NCBI GenBank assembly: GCA_946800325.1
Contig: OX326957.1
Span: 24,429,554-24,493,553 of the forward strand
Origin: Luzula sylvatica
Taxonomy: Eukaryota; Streptophyta; Magnoliopsida; Poales; Juncaceae
Reading direction: 5' to 3'
Length of the DNA stretch: 64,000 bases
Position numbers and translations under genes: made by a program
Part shown: positions 34,629 through 47,151 of the stretch, in pieces
Numbering within the stretch: the first letter of the stretch is position 1
Layout of the letters: every line of letters begins with the position of its first letter
The notes under the pieces: generated by a model
Seen by the model: the letters and a program-made list of their open reading frames with translations, nothing else
Database searches by the model: none
Told to the model about the DNA's origin: nothing

Positions 34629-35672
34629 TTTTTTTTTTGAGTGAGGTCGGCGATTGCCGAGCTCTTGAATAGTTTAATTAGATTTAGAAGAGAATGGTAC
34701 AGCCAAGTTTGTCAAGAAAGTAAAATTACAGCAAAAACTAGTATTGAAATAAGATTAGGATTGCGTGTTCGCTACTTTGTTGTCTCCTGAGTTCGACCAG
34801 AGGCTTGCTTCCTTTGCTGCTTTGTCGCGGATAAGTGTCGGTGGCGTTTCCTTCCTTGTAAAGATTCTTGAGTTCCTTTCTTTCCACACGTTCCATGCGA
34901 TTGCGAAGAATGTATAGTCCCATTCAGCTTTTTGCCTCTTAGACATGGTCTGTCTCGGTGTGGTCCATGCAATAATCGGATCAGCGCCTAGTCCCGTTAT
35001 TGACCATCCCTTATCCCTTGATGTAGTGTCCCATATGGTCGTTATGTAAGAGCAAGATCCAAGAAGGTGTGACGCCGTTTCTTGATGCATTTTGCAGTTT
35101 GGGCATATTGCATCGTTAGGCCAACCCCTTTTTTGTAAATTGTCCGCCGTCAAGAGGCGGTTGAGAAACCATAACCAACCGAAAAACTTAATTTTGTTCG
35201 GGCATTTTGATTTCCACAGATTTTCATTCCACGTGCACGTTATTCCCGGATTTCTTAGCAGCTGGTATGCCGAGCTTGTTGTGAATATTCCTTGGTTCGC
35301 CCATTTCCAGAGAGGGGGAGTGTTTTGGTGATTGGTTGACATTAGATAGAAATCGAGACAATTAATTAAATCTCTAACAAAGAAAGATTTGTTTGTGTTA
35401 CTCAAAGAGCGAAGCTCTCTAATGGAGGTTCGTTCGTATATGGTTGTGACCGTTTGTGCCCATAGATCGTTTGGATTGGCGTCTACTTTCCAAATCCACT
35501 TAGTCAACAATGAATCATTTTGCGTCGGTATATGAGAGAGACCCAAACCTCCATGTTTTTTTGGCATGCAAGTTTTTTCCCAATTGACTAAACACGCCCC
35601 CCCGCTACATGATTCCTTGCCCTTCCAAAGAAAAGACCTAGTTATTTTGTTTATCTCCGCTACCGTAGACTT
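34629..35672 (-). mobile_element. Second 5'-truncated LINE, minus strand, with 16-bp target duplication
   Basis: AACAATGATAAATATT occurs at 34613-34628 and 35673-35688. A poly-T run at the left border is the poly-A tail of a minus-strand copy. The element is about 1.04 kb and cut at its 5' side. Confidence 0.9.
34755..35670 (-). pseudogene. LINE ORF2 C-terminus, related to the 32.6-kb copy
   Basis: Open from the 5' truncation point: ITRSFLWKG, CLVNWEKTCMPKKHGGLGL, NKIKFFGWLWFLNRLLTADNLQKRGW, CPNCK...ASHLLGSC and AWNVWKERNSRIF, ending at 34755. These are the same motif set as in 32582-33619 but clearly diverged in sequence. It represents a separate insertion of a related family in the opposite orientation. 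Confidence 0.85.
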
Positions 35673-35688
35673 AACAATGATAAATATT

Positions 35689-36037
35689 ACTTATGATGTT
35701 TTTTCCTGAAATTTTATATGTTTGATACTGGCATAAACATTTCGATAGAAGTTCTTGTCTTTCTTGATATATCTTTCCATTAAATTATTTTGTCATAAAT
35801 AAAATATCAATATTATACGTATTTTATTTAATATTATTATTCTCATTATAATATTGCAATTAGGCGAAACTAGGGCGAAACTAGGGCGGAGAGAAAAGGC
35901 TTCAGGCAAGGTTTCACTGAACCTCAATTTGACGTTTAACTGGTCGATCACAGAAAGTGGATCTTGTATAGACAGTGATTTTGTGGCTTTTTTCTGGGAA
36001 TTTCCAATTCGTTGAAGAATGGGATTTTCTCGGTATT
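35689..36037. other. Unassigned sequence left of the broken protease
   Basis: AT-rich DNA to about 35860, then a GC-richer stretch with repeated CGAAACTAGGG. It replaces the 3' half of the protease gene. Origin unknown. Confidence 0.4.
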
Positions 36038-36720
36038 AAAAGTGGGTTTGTGCTGTTAGTGTCGAGGAAAGAAGTGAGACAATAAGAGAACTTGCTGGTT
36101 TTCAATTGTGAGACCAATGACGAATTACCCCTGCCGAGCCCGACTATGCCTGGCCAACCAGCAAAGTCATCACTTGTTGAATTGCTACACATAAACGTCA
36201 TGTTAGGCACACTTAATGATTTTGTGCTCGTACCGAAAGTGAAAGTCTCTTTGTCTAGAACTCCACTCGTCCATCCTTTGCCGTAAGTTTGATTATGCCA
36301 GCATAATTCTGTCTGGTTAGCATTACATATGGAAAAGACTGTCGATGAATTTGATACACATTTTTTGCAAGGGCTACATTTAGTCCATATTCGATCACTG
36401 CCTGTATCGGCTACGGCTGAATAACGGAGAGGAGGTGTACCAATCTCTAGATCCATCGTGTATGCTCCAAATATGTCTGCTTTATTGTGCATGGTGCTGA
36501 TTATGTTTGTTGAATTAGAGAATAATTCTGTATTGGCATTAAGTCTAGAAAACTTGTGTTTGGTTCGGACCACAGCTCGGTGTAAAAGCTTGTTTTGATT
36601 GAATTTAGAGTTTGAATCAACATGGCTTAGTTCGACTCGGAAACCGTCTTCTATGGATAAAGAAGCTAGAGAATAAGAGAAGAAGGAAAGCAGAAGGATG
36701 AGGTTGATGTAAACTTCCAT
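35914..36720 (-). pseudogene. Truncated nepenthesin-like aspartic protease, copy 2
   Basis: From the ATG at 36720 (or 36759) to about 36038 it matches the first 230 or so residues of the 25.9- and 61.1-kb genes. This includes the signal peptide, the first catalytic DTGS and the Cys-rich insert. An in-frame deletion has removed the QPTPIYNP segment next to CVS. Homology stops after NSTNPLL and the frame ends in 40 unrelated residues, so the second catalytic DSGT lobe is missing. A bilobal aspartic protease cannot work with one Asp, so this is a pseudogene. It shares the Arg at position +5 (here codon CGA) with copy 1. Confidence 0.88.
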
Positions 36721-36961
36721 TATGATGTAGACGTATGAGCTCGGTAGATATGCTTCCATATGAGAGATTATGGGTGTTTATATATAACTAGCTTTTTCCA
36801 CCGCGTAACTGCGCGGGAATTGTACGTTGGATTACTATTATCGAATTATCGTGACAATTTGTTTCATGTTTTTTCATTGATCTCAGATTTTCCCGTTTGT
36901 ATTATCTGTTGTCAGATATGTTTTCTTCATATTTTGGGGGAAGATCATCATCGATCGAGTT

Positions 36962-37380
36962 GGGACCAAAGAGAGGCGCGACACCGCCTACTCGAAATCC
37001 GAAACGGGACCAAAGAGAGGCGCGACACCGCCTACTCGAAATCGGAAACGGCACCAAAGAGAGGCACAACATCGCTTATTCCAAATCGGAAACAGGACCA
37101 AAGAGAGGCGCGACACCGCCTACTCTAAATCGGAAACGGGACCAAAGAGAGGCGCGACACCGCCTACTCGAATTCGGAAACGGGACCAAAGAGAGGCACG
37201 ACACCGCCTACTAAAAATGGTAGACGGGACCAAAGAGAGAGAGAGGCGCGACACCGCCTATTCAAAATGATGAACGGGACCAGAAAAAGAGGCACGATAT
37301 CGCCTACTAAAAATTGTAGACGGGACCAGAGAGAGAGAAGCACGACCCCGCATACTCAAAATGGTAGACGGTTATCTCTT
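36962..37380. repeat. 44-bp minisatellite, block 1
   Basis: GGGACCAAAGAGAGGCGCGA... repeats every 44 bp (for example at 36962 and 37006), then grades into a GGGACCAGAGAGAGAG variant. The leader before it (ATCATCATCGATCGAGTT) is identical to that of block 2. Confidence 0.92.
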
Positions 37381-37629
37381 TTTTCACAGAAAGCAAATAG
37401 CAGAAAGCAAATAGCACAATTCCTCTCATGTCAACCATTGAAAAAATTCTCAATATTTCAATTTTCATGGCTTATGATTACAAAATACGCATATTTTACT
37501 CAAGATAGCAAATTGTACAATTGATTATGTCATGCCAATCATCTAAAAAAACCTTTTAGCATTTGAAATTTGATAGGCTCATGAGTGCAAAAATTACAGA
37601 TGAAATCAAAACAAAAAACAATTACAATT

Positions 37630-39110
37630 GATTGGTCGTTGTTTCGAACATAGTATTCGTCATGATATTTGTTATTCATGAATGCATTTGTGCCATGTCA
37701 TATAGATCTTGCGATACAATTACAAATTTGAATTACAATTTCAAAATAATTAGATGGATTACTATTATCGAATTATCGTCACAATTTGTTTCGAACATAG
37801 TATTCGTCATGGTGTTTGTTATTCATGAATGCATTTGTGTCATGTCATATAGAGCTTGCGATATGATTACAAATTTGAATTACAATTTCGAAATAATTTC
37901 ATGAATTACCATTGTCGAATTATTGTGACAATTTGTTTCGAACATAGTATTTGTCATGGTATTTGTTATTCATGAATGCATATGAATGCATTTGTGTCAT
38001 GTCATATAGAACTTGCAATAATATTACAAATTTGAATTAAAATTTCAAAATAATTACATAGATTACTATTATCGAATTATCGTGACAATTTGTTTCGAAT
38101 ATAGTATTCTCCATGGTATGTTTTATTCATGAATGCATTTGTGTCATGTCAAACAAAGCTTGCGATATAATTACAAATTTTAATTACAATTTCAAAATAA
38201 TTATATGAATTACTATTATCGAATTATCGTGACAATTTGCTTCAGACATAGTGTTCATCATGATATTTGTTATTCATGAATGCATTTGTGTCATGTCATA
38301 TAGAATTATCGTGGATTATTTGCTATTCGAAATAATTACATGGATTAGTATTATCGAATTATCGTGATTCAAATTACAATTTGAAAATAATTACATGGAC
38401 AACTATTATCGAATTATCGTGACAATTTGTTTAGAACATAGTATTCGCCATGGAATTTGTTATTCATGAATGCATTTGTGTCATGCCATATAAAGCTTGC
38501 GACATAATTACAAATTTGAATTACAATTTCAAAATAATTACATGAATTACTATTATCGAATTATCATGACAATTTGTTTCAAACATAGTGTTCGTCATGG
38601 TATTTGATATTCATGAATGCATTTGTGTCGTGTCATATAGAATTATCGTGGATTATTTGTTATTCGAAATAATTTTGTTATTCGAAATAATTACATGGAT
38701 TACTATTATCGAATTATCGTGATTTGAATTACAATTTCAAAATAATTACATGGACTACTATTATCGAATTATCGTGACAATTTGTTTAGAACATAGTATT
38801 CGCCATGGTATTTGTTATTCATGAATGCATTTGTCATGTCATATAAAACTTGCGATATAATTACAAATTTGAATTACAATTTCAAAATAATTACATGAAT
38901 TACTATTATCGAATTATTGTGACAATTTATTTCAAACATAGTGTTCGTCATGATATTTGTTATTCATGAATGCAGCATTTGTGTCATGTCATATAGAGCT
39001 TGCAATATGATTACAAATTTGAATTACAATTTTGAAATAATTACATGGATTACTATTATCGAATTATCGTGACAATTTGTTTCATGTTTTTTCATTGATC
39101 TCAGATTTCG
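37630..39110. repeat. About 147-bp tandem satellite, nine or ten units
   Basis: ACTATTATCGAATTATCGTG recurs at 37761, 37908, 38065 and 38212 and on to 39053. The usual spacing is 147 bp, with one 157-bp unit carrying a 10-bp internal duplication. Some units are shortened. Each holds TTTGTTATTCATGAATGCAT and ACAAATTTGAATTACAATTT. The last unit leads into the second minisatellite block, so 147-bp and 44-bp arrays alternate. Confidence 0.9.
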
Positions 39111-39173
39111 CCGTTTGTTGTCTCTGTTGTCAGATATATTTTCTTTCATATTTTGGGGGAAGATCATCATCGA

Positions 39174-40030
39174 TCGAGTTGGGACCAAAGAGAGGCGCGA
39201 CACCGCCTACTCGAAATCCGAAACGGTACCAAAGAGAGGCGCGACACCGCCTACTCCAAATCGGAAACGGGACCAAAGAGAGGCGCGACACCGCCTACTC
39301 CAAATCCGATACGGGACCAAAGAGAGGCGCGACACCGCCTACTCCAAATCGGAAACGGGACCAAAGAGAGGCGCGACACCGCCTACTCGAAATCCGAAAC
39401 GGTACCAAAGAGAGGCGCGACACCGCCTACTCCAAATCGGAAACGGGACCAAAGAGAGGCGCGACACCGCCTACTCGAAATCAGAAACGGGACCAAAGAT
39501 AGGCGCGACACCGCCTACTCGAAATCGGAAACATGACCAAAGAGAGGCACAACACGGCCTACTCAAAATGGTAGACGGGACCAGAGAGAGAGAGGCGCGA
39601 CACCGCCTACTCAAAATGATGAATGGAACCAGAAAAAGAGGCACGACACCACCTACTCAAAATTGTAGACGGGGCCAGAGAGAGAGAGAAGCACGACCCT
39701 GCATACTCAAAACGGTAGACGGGACCAGAAAGTGAGAGACACGACACCGCCTACTCAAAATGATGAACCGGACCTGAAAAAGAGGCACGACACCGCCTAC
39801 TGAAAATGGTAGACGGGACCAGAGAGAGAGGCACGACACCGCCTACTCAAAATGATAAACAGGACCAGAGAGAGAGAGACACGACACCGCGTGCTCAAAA
39901 TGGCAGACGTGGTCAGAAAGAGAGAGGCACGACACCGCCTACTCAAAATGGGAGACGGGAACAAAGAGAGAGGCACGACACCTCCTAATCAAAATGGCAG
40001 ACGGGACCAGAGAGAGAGGCATGACACCTC
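39174..40030. repeat. 44-bp minisatellite, block 2, open in three frames
   Basis: At least eight regular 44-bp units (39181-39540) precede decayed GGGACCAGAGAGAGAGGC variants to 40030. Since 44 is not a multiple of three, every frame reads the same 44-residue super-repeat (KRGATPPTRN.., RDTAYSKSET, REARHRLLEI) in rotation. The three overlapping open frames are therefore repeat artefacts, not genes. Confidence 0.92.
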
Positions 40031-41247
40031 AGATGAAGCAAAATAACATCTCTATTGATGAAAATGAGTACAATATCATAAATGCCCCTCTGCAAATCAG
40101 AAAATATCAAATATATCCCTCAAATTAAAATACCAAAAATAATTATAATAATTGTAACGGTTATTTAAGTAAATTTACCTTTTGAAACTCAATCGAATAT
40201 CAGCAAATCAAACTACTGAGAGAGATACCAGAGCACATGACAATCCAGCGGCACGAATTGAAATGCTAATCCCATCTCTCGTTCTCAGTGCACAACCCAG
40301 CAGCGAGAAATTACATCAGATAGATTCATACTTGATGAAGATGGTAAACGACACTTTCGAGATGTTGATCTCGCTGCCCGTCAAACCCTAAATAAATAAA
40401 AGAACAAACGATAATTACACATGTGTCCTGAATAACCAAAATTTAAAACTTAATCAATGTGAGAATAAAATTACCTCAAGAATAATGATAATCAAGCACC
40501 AAAAACCGAAAACTTTCCATGAATTGCATTCAATAAAGCGCCAAACAGTCCAAACCCTGGATTCGCTGGGAAAAAAGAGATTATCTGAAATCTGTGATAA
40601 AGAAGAAATCAGCGATAAACACGTACAAATAAAACATAAATGAATTAACCTCGAAGACGGGAACAAAATATGAGAAGCAAAGCGAATTATTATCGAACTC
40701 CTTAATCTGAAGTATTCCATCAGTTATCACAGATCGAAACATTTCATTTATGTTCCCACCTACAAATAAAATCCAGAATACATACATAAATTACGAAAAT
40801 ACGATACAAATTACAAAAGAAATGGACATAATTAATATAAAAAAACCTAATAATCGAGTCGACCATGCAGAAAGCTGAATCAAGGGGTACGGTTTGATAA
40901 ATTTTGAAGCATACAACACCATTCGAGTACTGGCAAAAATATCAGAGCAACACGTGATATCTCTCGACAGAACTGTGTAAGGACTGAAAAATCACCCTAC
41001 AAAATCTCCAAATTACTGCAAATAAGACCAAAATCAACAACAAAACAGTCAAAATTTTGGAAATAGTACAAATTGATATATAAATAGTTCACAATTTCCC
41101 AAAAACAACACTGAAAATACCTTTTGGCAAGCACGGCAAGGAGGATCCTCATACAGAACCCTAGAATGGAGCCTTTGTTTGACGCAGGTGAGATTCTGTC
41201 CAGACCAGGTCGGAAAAACGACGAACCGATGAAACCGTAGAATCGTG
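40031..41247. other. Non-coding DNA between the minisatellite and the LTR array
   Basis: No coding frame with a recognised domain. Short minus-strand frames at 40454-40787 look random. It may be the 5' part of the Helitron-like element. Confidence 0.45.
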
Positions 41248-41537
41248 TGTCATGTCCCGAGGTTATATGGGTTATTAAGAATAATATAGGGATTTATTTG
41301 TAAATTATCTCTCGGTTCACGACGTGATTGGTGCACCGGGTGTAGCTAGTATTTTCCTTTATTGTTTTGTGGTATTATAAATAGGGAGAGGAGAGAGAAT
41401 TAGATATATAATATTAATGTAATTGTTTCTTCGTGTAAGAATCGAGACTTTGTCTCTTTATACTTTTAATGAATCGAATTCGAATTCATTTAAAGTTTGT
41501 ATCTTGATCTCATTTTATCCTAATTTGAGGTTGTTTT

Positions 41538-43060
<1,523 letters not shown>

Positions 43061-43098
43061 GTTGTTTTAGTAACGATTCGAGGTCGAATCGTTACAAT

Positions 43099-43110
43099 TG
43101 GTATCAGAGC
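43099..43110 (+). other. Primer-binding site of INT1
   Basis: TGGTATCAGAGC, complementary to the 3' end of plant initiator-methionine tRNA, starts 2 bp after LTR A. Confidence 0.9.
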
Positions 43111-44129
43111 GACGATTCTCCGACCGTCACCGCGCTTATCTTTTCGAGTTCTTATCCGTTTCGAGCCGATTCGGATCAGATTCACGACGATTCTTCGGTT
43201 CGAAGACAATTCTGTCCCGCCTCGATTCGCCACCAGATTCGCCACTAGGTTCCGATACGATCTCTCGATTTCTTGAATTCTTGATTTCTTGAATTCTTGT
43301 CTCAAGATATCAATTCGATTCGAGCCGATCTAGACCCGATCGAGGAGATTCCGTGATTCAGACCTTAAATTCGAGACGCATTCTTGATCGAATCCGATTC
43401 AGACCAATTCAGACTTCTCTATTCGATCAATTCAGACCTTGCAGCACACTCAGCAGAATTCGAGCTATTTCCTCACTCTCACTCGAGTTGATCATAGCCT
43501 TCGCAGCAAGTCAAGAATCAATTTCGAAAATTTGCGGACCTCACCAAACTCTTGCATTAGAACGGGCGATCTCCATTCGAAGTCAGCTCGCCTGCACCAA
43601 TCCGCCGTCTCCAATCAGGTACGATCTCCATTCCCGTTCTTGCCGATAGCGAGAAGGAGAAGATCCGCTGGTGAAGAAATCGCATCTCCGTCGCCAGGCC
43701 AGCTCGCCGTGGTACGTCTGCTAGAAACCCTCATCGCCTGCAAGAACCCTTCATCCGTCGCCAAGCCAGCTCACGTCTCCTTCCATCGCGAGAACAACAA
43801 AGAAGAGCTATCGGATCCCAGTGAAGAAGAAGGATCCGAATTGTGTTGTGGATCCGGGCTTTGTTCATCCGATTTGGGGGAATTTAAGGTTCCGAATTTT
43901 ATATCCTGGTTTTTCAAGAACTCGGACTAAGAAGACTCGGAATTCCATTTCCATACTTTTCTCAAAATCCAGAATTGCAAGTCTGCAGCCAGTTCCTGGT
44001 TCTGTTGAGAATCTGGAATCCAAACTCGAGAATTCAGATTCGAATTCTGTTAAGAATCCAGAATTGTTAACGGGTCTGCTTGGTTCCTAAGCGGGTTTAT
44101 CGGTTGTTGAAGCTATTCGAACCGATACG
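43111..44129. other. INT1 leader, non-coding
   Basis: About 1 kb of GATTCGA/TCAGACC-rich DNA between the primer-binding site and the ORF. Open frames here are short, overlapping and lack domains. No gag was seen. The corresponding INT2 leader is 53591-54726. Confidence 0.55.
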
Positions 44130-45113
44130 ATGAGTAATAAAATTGTATATTTGTGGGATATTATTCATCCGCAAGATACGTATCATGGACATCGATGTGA
44201 AGAGGATTGTGATATTATGAGATGGGTTGATAATCAATTTTGGTGTGAAACGGGTAAAACGATGCATAAATGTGGAACAAATTGCGATCAAAAGATATTA
44301 GATGGTAAAGACGAGGCTTATTGCGAAATTAGTGGGCGATTTTTCACGTTATCTTGGGAAGAATTGCTAAAAACCATGTTGTATAAGGTGGACCAAATGC
44401 AAGCAAGTAATAATAGACAATTTGATGAATGGAGAGAACGTTTCAACAAAGAAGAAGAATCGAATGAAAATGGAGTCAATAAAGGAGAGGATAACAAAGC
44501 GGATTCGGTCGTGATCGAAGCGGATTCGGGCGTGATCGAAGCGGATTCGGACGTGCTCGAAGCGGGTTCGGGCGTGCTCGAAGCGGATACGGACGTGATC
44601 GAAGCGGATTCGGACGTGATCGAAGCGGATTCGGGCGTGATCGAAGCGGATTCGGGCGTGATTGAAGCGGATCCGGTTGAGATTGTATCGGATTCGGACA
44701 TGATCGAAGTGGATTCGGGTGCGCGTAAATTGGATTCGAGTGCACGCAAATCGGAGGATATAATCGTAAATGGCGAAGTGACTATTCTTTCAAAAATGCT
44801 TGAGTCGGGTACGCTGCGATTAAGAGATAAAAGGTATTCGGATCCGTATTTGAATTTGAAGAGAGAGGATTGTCGAATATGCGTGTGTGAAGATATGCGA
44901 GTTTTGTGCACAATTAAGCAATGGCGGATATTATCGTTTGAAGCAAGACTCGACGTGGGGCTTGACGATGAAGGAAGAAGGCCGTCTCCGAAACCGAATA
45001 TACGGTACGATGCGAAATCTTCAAGGGTGGTGATTCGTGTTATATCGAAAAGGCCACCGCCAAAACCTAACATAAATTCCGCATGTTTGATCCTTGAGGA
45101 CAAGGATCTTTAA
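44130..45113 (+). CDS. Unrecognised retroelement protein with C-x6-H-x-C-x3-C-x12-C motif, version A
   Basis: The frame encodes 327 aa. I do not recognise the family. The start MSNKIVYLWDI is identical to that of the 54727 ORF. Residues 39-65 contain C39, H46, C48, C52 and C65, a pattern kept with exact spacing in the other version and likely to bind zinc. TLSWEE follows. Residues 124-197 are nine or so imperfect heptapeptides VIEADSG/VLEADSD (21-bp DNA repeats), strongly acidic. The C-terminus holds DPYL.. and ends LEDKDL, overlapping the hairpin GATCCTTG-AGGA-CAAGGATC just before the polypurine tract. That ending resembles the tails of Ty3-type pol genes, so the ORF may keep a scrap of pol. 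No gag or enzymatic domain was seen. Function unknown. Confidence 0.7.
   Translation: MSNKIVYLWDIIHPQDTYHGHRCEEDCDIMRWVDNQFWCETGKTMHKCGTNCDQKILDGKDEAYCEISGRFFTLSWEELLKTMLYKVDQMQASNNRQFDEWRERFNKEEESNENGVNKGEDNKADSVVIEADSGVIEADSDVLEAGSGVLEADTDVIEADSDVIEADSGVIEADSGVIEADPVEIVSDSDMIEVDSGARKLDSSARKSEDIIVNGEVTILSKMLESGTLRLRDKRYSDPYLNLKREDCRICVCEDMRVLCTIKQWRILSFEARLDVGLDDEGRRPSPKPNIRYDAKSSRVVIRVISKRPPPKPNINSACLILEDKDL
45089..45108. repeat. 8-bp-stem hairpin before the polypurine tract (INT1)
   Basis: GATCCTTG-AGGA-CAAGGATC is a perfect stem-loop and lies directly before AAAGGAGGCGG. It is identical in INT2 at 55637-55656, although flanking sequence has diverged. Confidence 0.6.
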
Positions 45114-45211
45114 AGGAGGCGGTATTGTCATGATCCGAGAGTACATGGGTCATTAAGAATAAATAAGGGGTTTAATTGCAAATTATTTCCCGGTTCACGA
45201 GGTGCATGGTG

Positions 45212-46620
45212 TGTTGGTTAATTCTAACCTAGAGGGGGGTAAATTTGGCAATCTAACTTATACTTAGTTTAGATTTAAACCTAATTTATGGTGCGGAATA
45301 AATAATAATTTAGATGATAAAGATGATACCGTACAAACACTTTGACACAAGATGTTTGTTTACGAAGTTCGGTAGGTGGTTGCTTTGTAGCTTTAACTCA
45401 CCCTTTACTCGCTTAATTGACCGACTCAATTATTTGCGAGTACCTACGTCTCCGGGAATGCCTTGTGCCTCTTTTTGGCTTTCGATTGAATTCCAACTCA
45501 ACTCGATTACAAGGATTTGCCTAGATCGATTTACACGCTTCTATCGATCTATAGCTTAGGCTCTTTACACTTTGTTGCACTAGCCTATTACACTTTTTCA
45601 CTAATCGAGCTACAACGTGATCGGTCACGTGAGTGGGATACGATTAGTGGAGAATATCGAAAGTAGATCAATGATCTAAAGAGGTTTCTCAAGCTATCAA
45701 TGGATATAGATAATCACAGCTTAGGGTTTCTCTCTTTTTAGGTTTGAATGTTTGAAAAATGAAGAGTTGGGAGAGAGAGACCCATGAAGGATTCTATTTA
45801 TACTCTCTATAGAAATCCTTCAGAAAACTTGCAGTGCGTTCGAACGCATTACAGTTCGTTCAGAACGCACTTGAAGTTTGCACTAGCCGTTTCAAAATAA
45901 CGTGCAAGTACATCTTGGGTCCGTTCGAACGTACAATGTCCGTTCGTAACGGACTCAATTATACATAGCATTTTGCGTTCACAGGAACAAGAGTCCGTTC
46001 AACGCACTTAAAAGTGGGTGAACGGATTCCAGGTTGTCCGTTCGAACGCACATGGATGTTAGTTCGAACGCACACATTCCTGTGACATTTTCCGTTCACA
46101 GGAAGGATTGTCCGTTCAACGCACTCAGAAGGTGTTTGAACGGATTCTAATTATCCGTTCGAACGGACATGATTCTTCGTTCGAACGCACACATCCCTGT
46201 GACACGTTTGATTCTAATCAAGCTTTTAAAGTTTTGATATTTAGCAAGTCCGTTCTGAACGGACTTTGAGTTCGTTCAGAACGCACTTCTTGCTTGACTG
46301 AACTCTTTGTTATTTTGAACATGATTTTACTTGAGTTCTACTAGGTTTGTACCTATGGTTTATTTGTGGCGTATCCCACTCACGGAAGGCTTCAACATCT
46401 TGAGTCTTGATGTATTCCAATGGCCTTCCATGTTTTCTTCTTTTCTTGTTTATCTTGAGACTTCATGTCTTGATTCTTGATGTAATCCAATGAAGTCCTC
46501 CTTCACAAGTCCTCCTTCATCTTCGTATCGTACCTATGTTATCCTGCACTTTTCTGGATGTAAACATTAGTAATGACAGTGTTTTGAAATAATCAAACTA
46601 TCAGGAAATTTGAACCAACA
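45212..46620 (-). repeat. 3' LTR of the Copia-type element
   Basis: 1409 bp. It contains ten or so GTTCGAACG-type palindromes between about 45835 and 46290. Confidence 0.93.
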
Positions 46621-46650
46621 AACTCCCCCTTTTGATTAATTTCAAAACAC
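46621..46650 (-). other. Polypurine tract of the Copia-type element
   Basis: On the minus strand AAAAGGGGGAGTT directly precedes the 3' LTR, the expected site of plus-strand priming. Confidence 0.75.
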
Positions 46651-47151
46651 TGTCGGTTTGGAGAGTTTCACCATTTAGTTTAGAACTTTCCGTACGATCG
46701 TTTCTCCCCCATTTTGAAAGAGATCAAAAGGGCCAAGGAGACTTCAAAAACGGAAGGCTCCCCCTAAATGCGAGCTCCCCCTCAAAGAATGAATTGATGA
46801 ATGTATGAGCTCGTAAGTATGATCAAATTCTTTTGTTTTGGAATGATGACAATCCTTTCAAAATTTAGCAGATTTTCAATAAAATAAAACAGTTTTAGTG
46901 TGCGTTCCGAACGGAAAAAGTAATGCGTTCGAACGCACTTGCTTCTGGACTAATAGGTTATATAGAAATAATTAATAAAAACCAACATATATGCAACAGT
47001 TTAAACTGACACTAAATCAAAACTACTCAGTTCAAGGCATGACACATGCCGATACAAACACACACACAACAATAAACAAGTCAAATTGTTCACAAACAAG
47101 AATCATGACATAACACACACAACACATTTAAACTTTTAACATCTCCGGCGA
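46651..47151. other. 3' untranslated region of the Copia-type element
   Basis: Contains CTCCCC purine/pyrimidine tracts (more polypurine-like runs on the minus strand at 46700-46800) and two further CGTTC-type palindromes near 46905-46945. No ORF. Confidence 0.6.

Larger units (their letters stand above)
36788..41247 (-). mobile_element. Helitron-like element with tandem arrays; 3' end at 36788
   Basis: The left edge on the minus strand ends in CCGCG-TAACTG-CGCGG (read on plus), TGGAAAAAG, CTAG, then host T. It sits in the protease promoter precisely between A and T of TATATAA|TTAGG as kept in copy 1, which is the Helitron target. To the right lie a 44-bp minisatellite, 147-bp units, a second minisatellite block and non-coding DNA. 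The 5' end was not found; the LTR array begins at 41248. No Rep/helicase is present. Confidence 0.55.

Noticed and set aside
36962..37216. Regularly spaced repeats resembling a CRISPR array
   Set aside because: Units are directly tandem with no unique spacers, and the genome is a plant.
39077..39988. Long overlapping open frames rich in KRGATPPT, RDTAYSKS and REARHRLL
   Set aside because: They are three phases of the same stop-free 44-bp minisatellite, with no start context or domain.
41320..41352. GGTGCACC...CTAGT resembling a Helitron 3' end
   Set aside because: It is part of all four LTR copies at the same internal position and lacks a terminal hairpin.
43099..43110. tRNA-Met-like sequence
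   Set aside because: It is a retroelement primer-binding site, not a tRNA gene; no cloverleaf around it.
43353..43930. 98- to 163-codon frames after LTR A
   Set aside because: Overlap each other in different frames, no domain, and the counterpart leader of INT2 does not keep them.
44318..45103. Antisense frames opposite the unknown retroelement ORF
   Set aside because: Stop-free only because of the 21-bp repeat on the coding strand; no start or domain, and the sense ORF is conserved in a second copy.
45314..45559. 81-codon frame repeated at 52035-52280
   Set aside because: Lies inside the Copia LTRs, so duplication reflects LTR identity rather than two genes.
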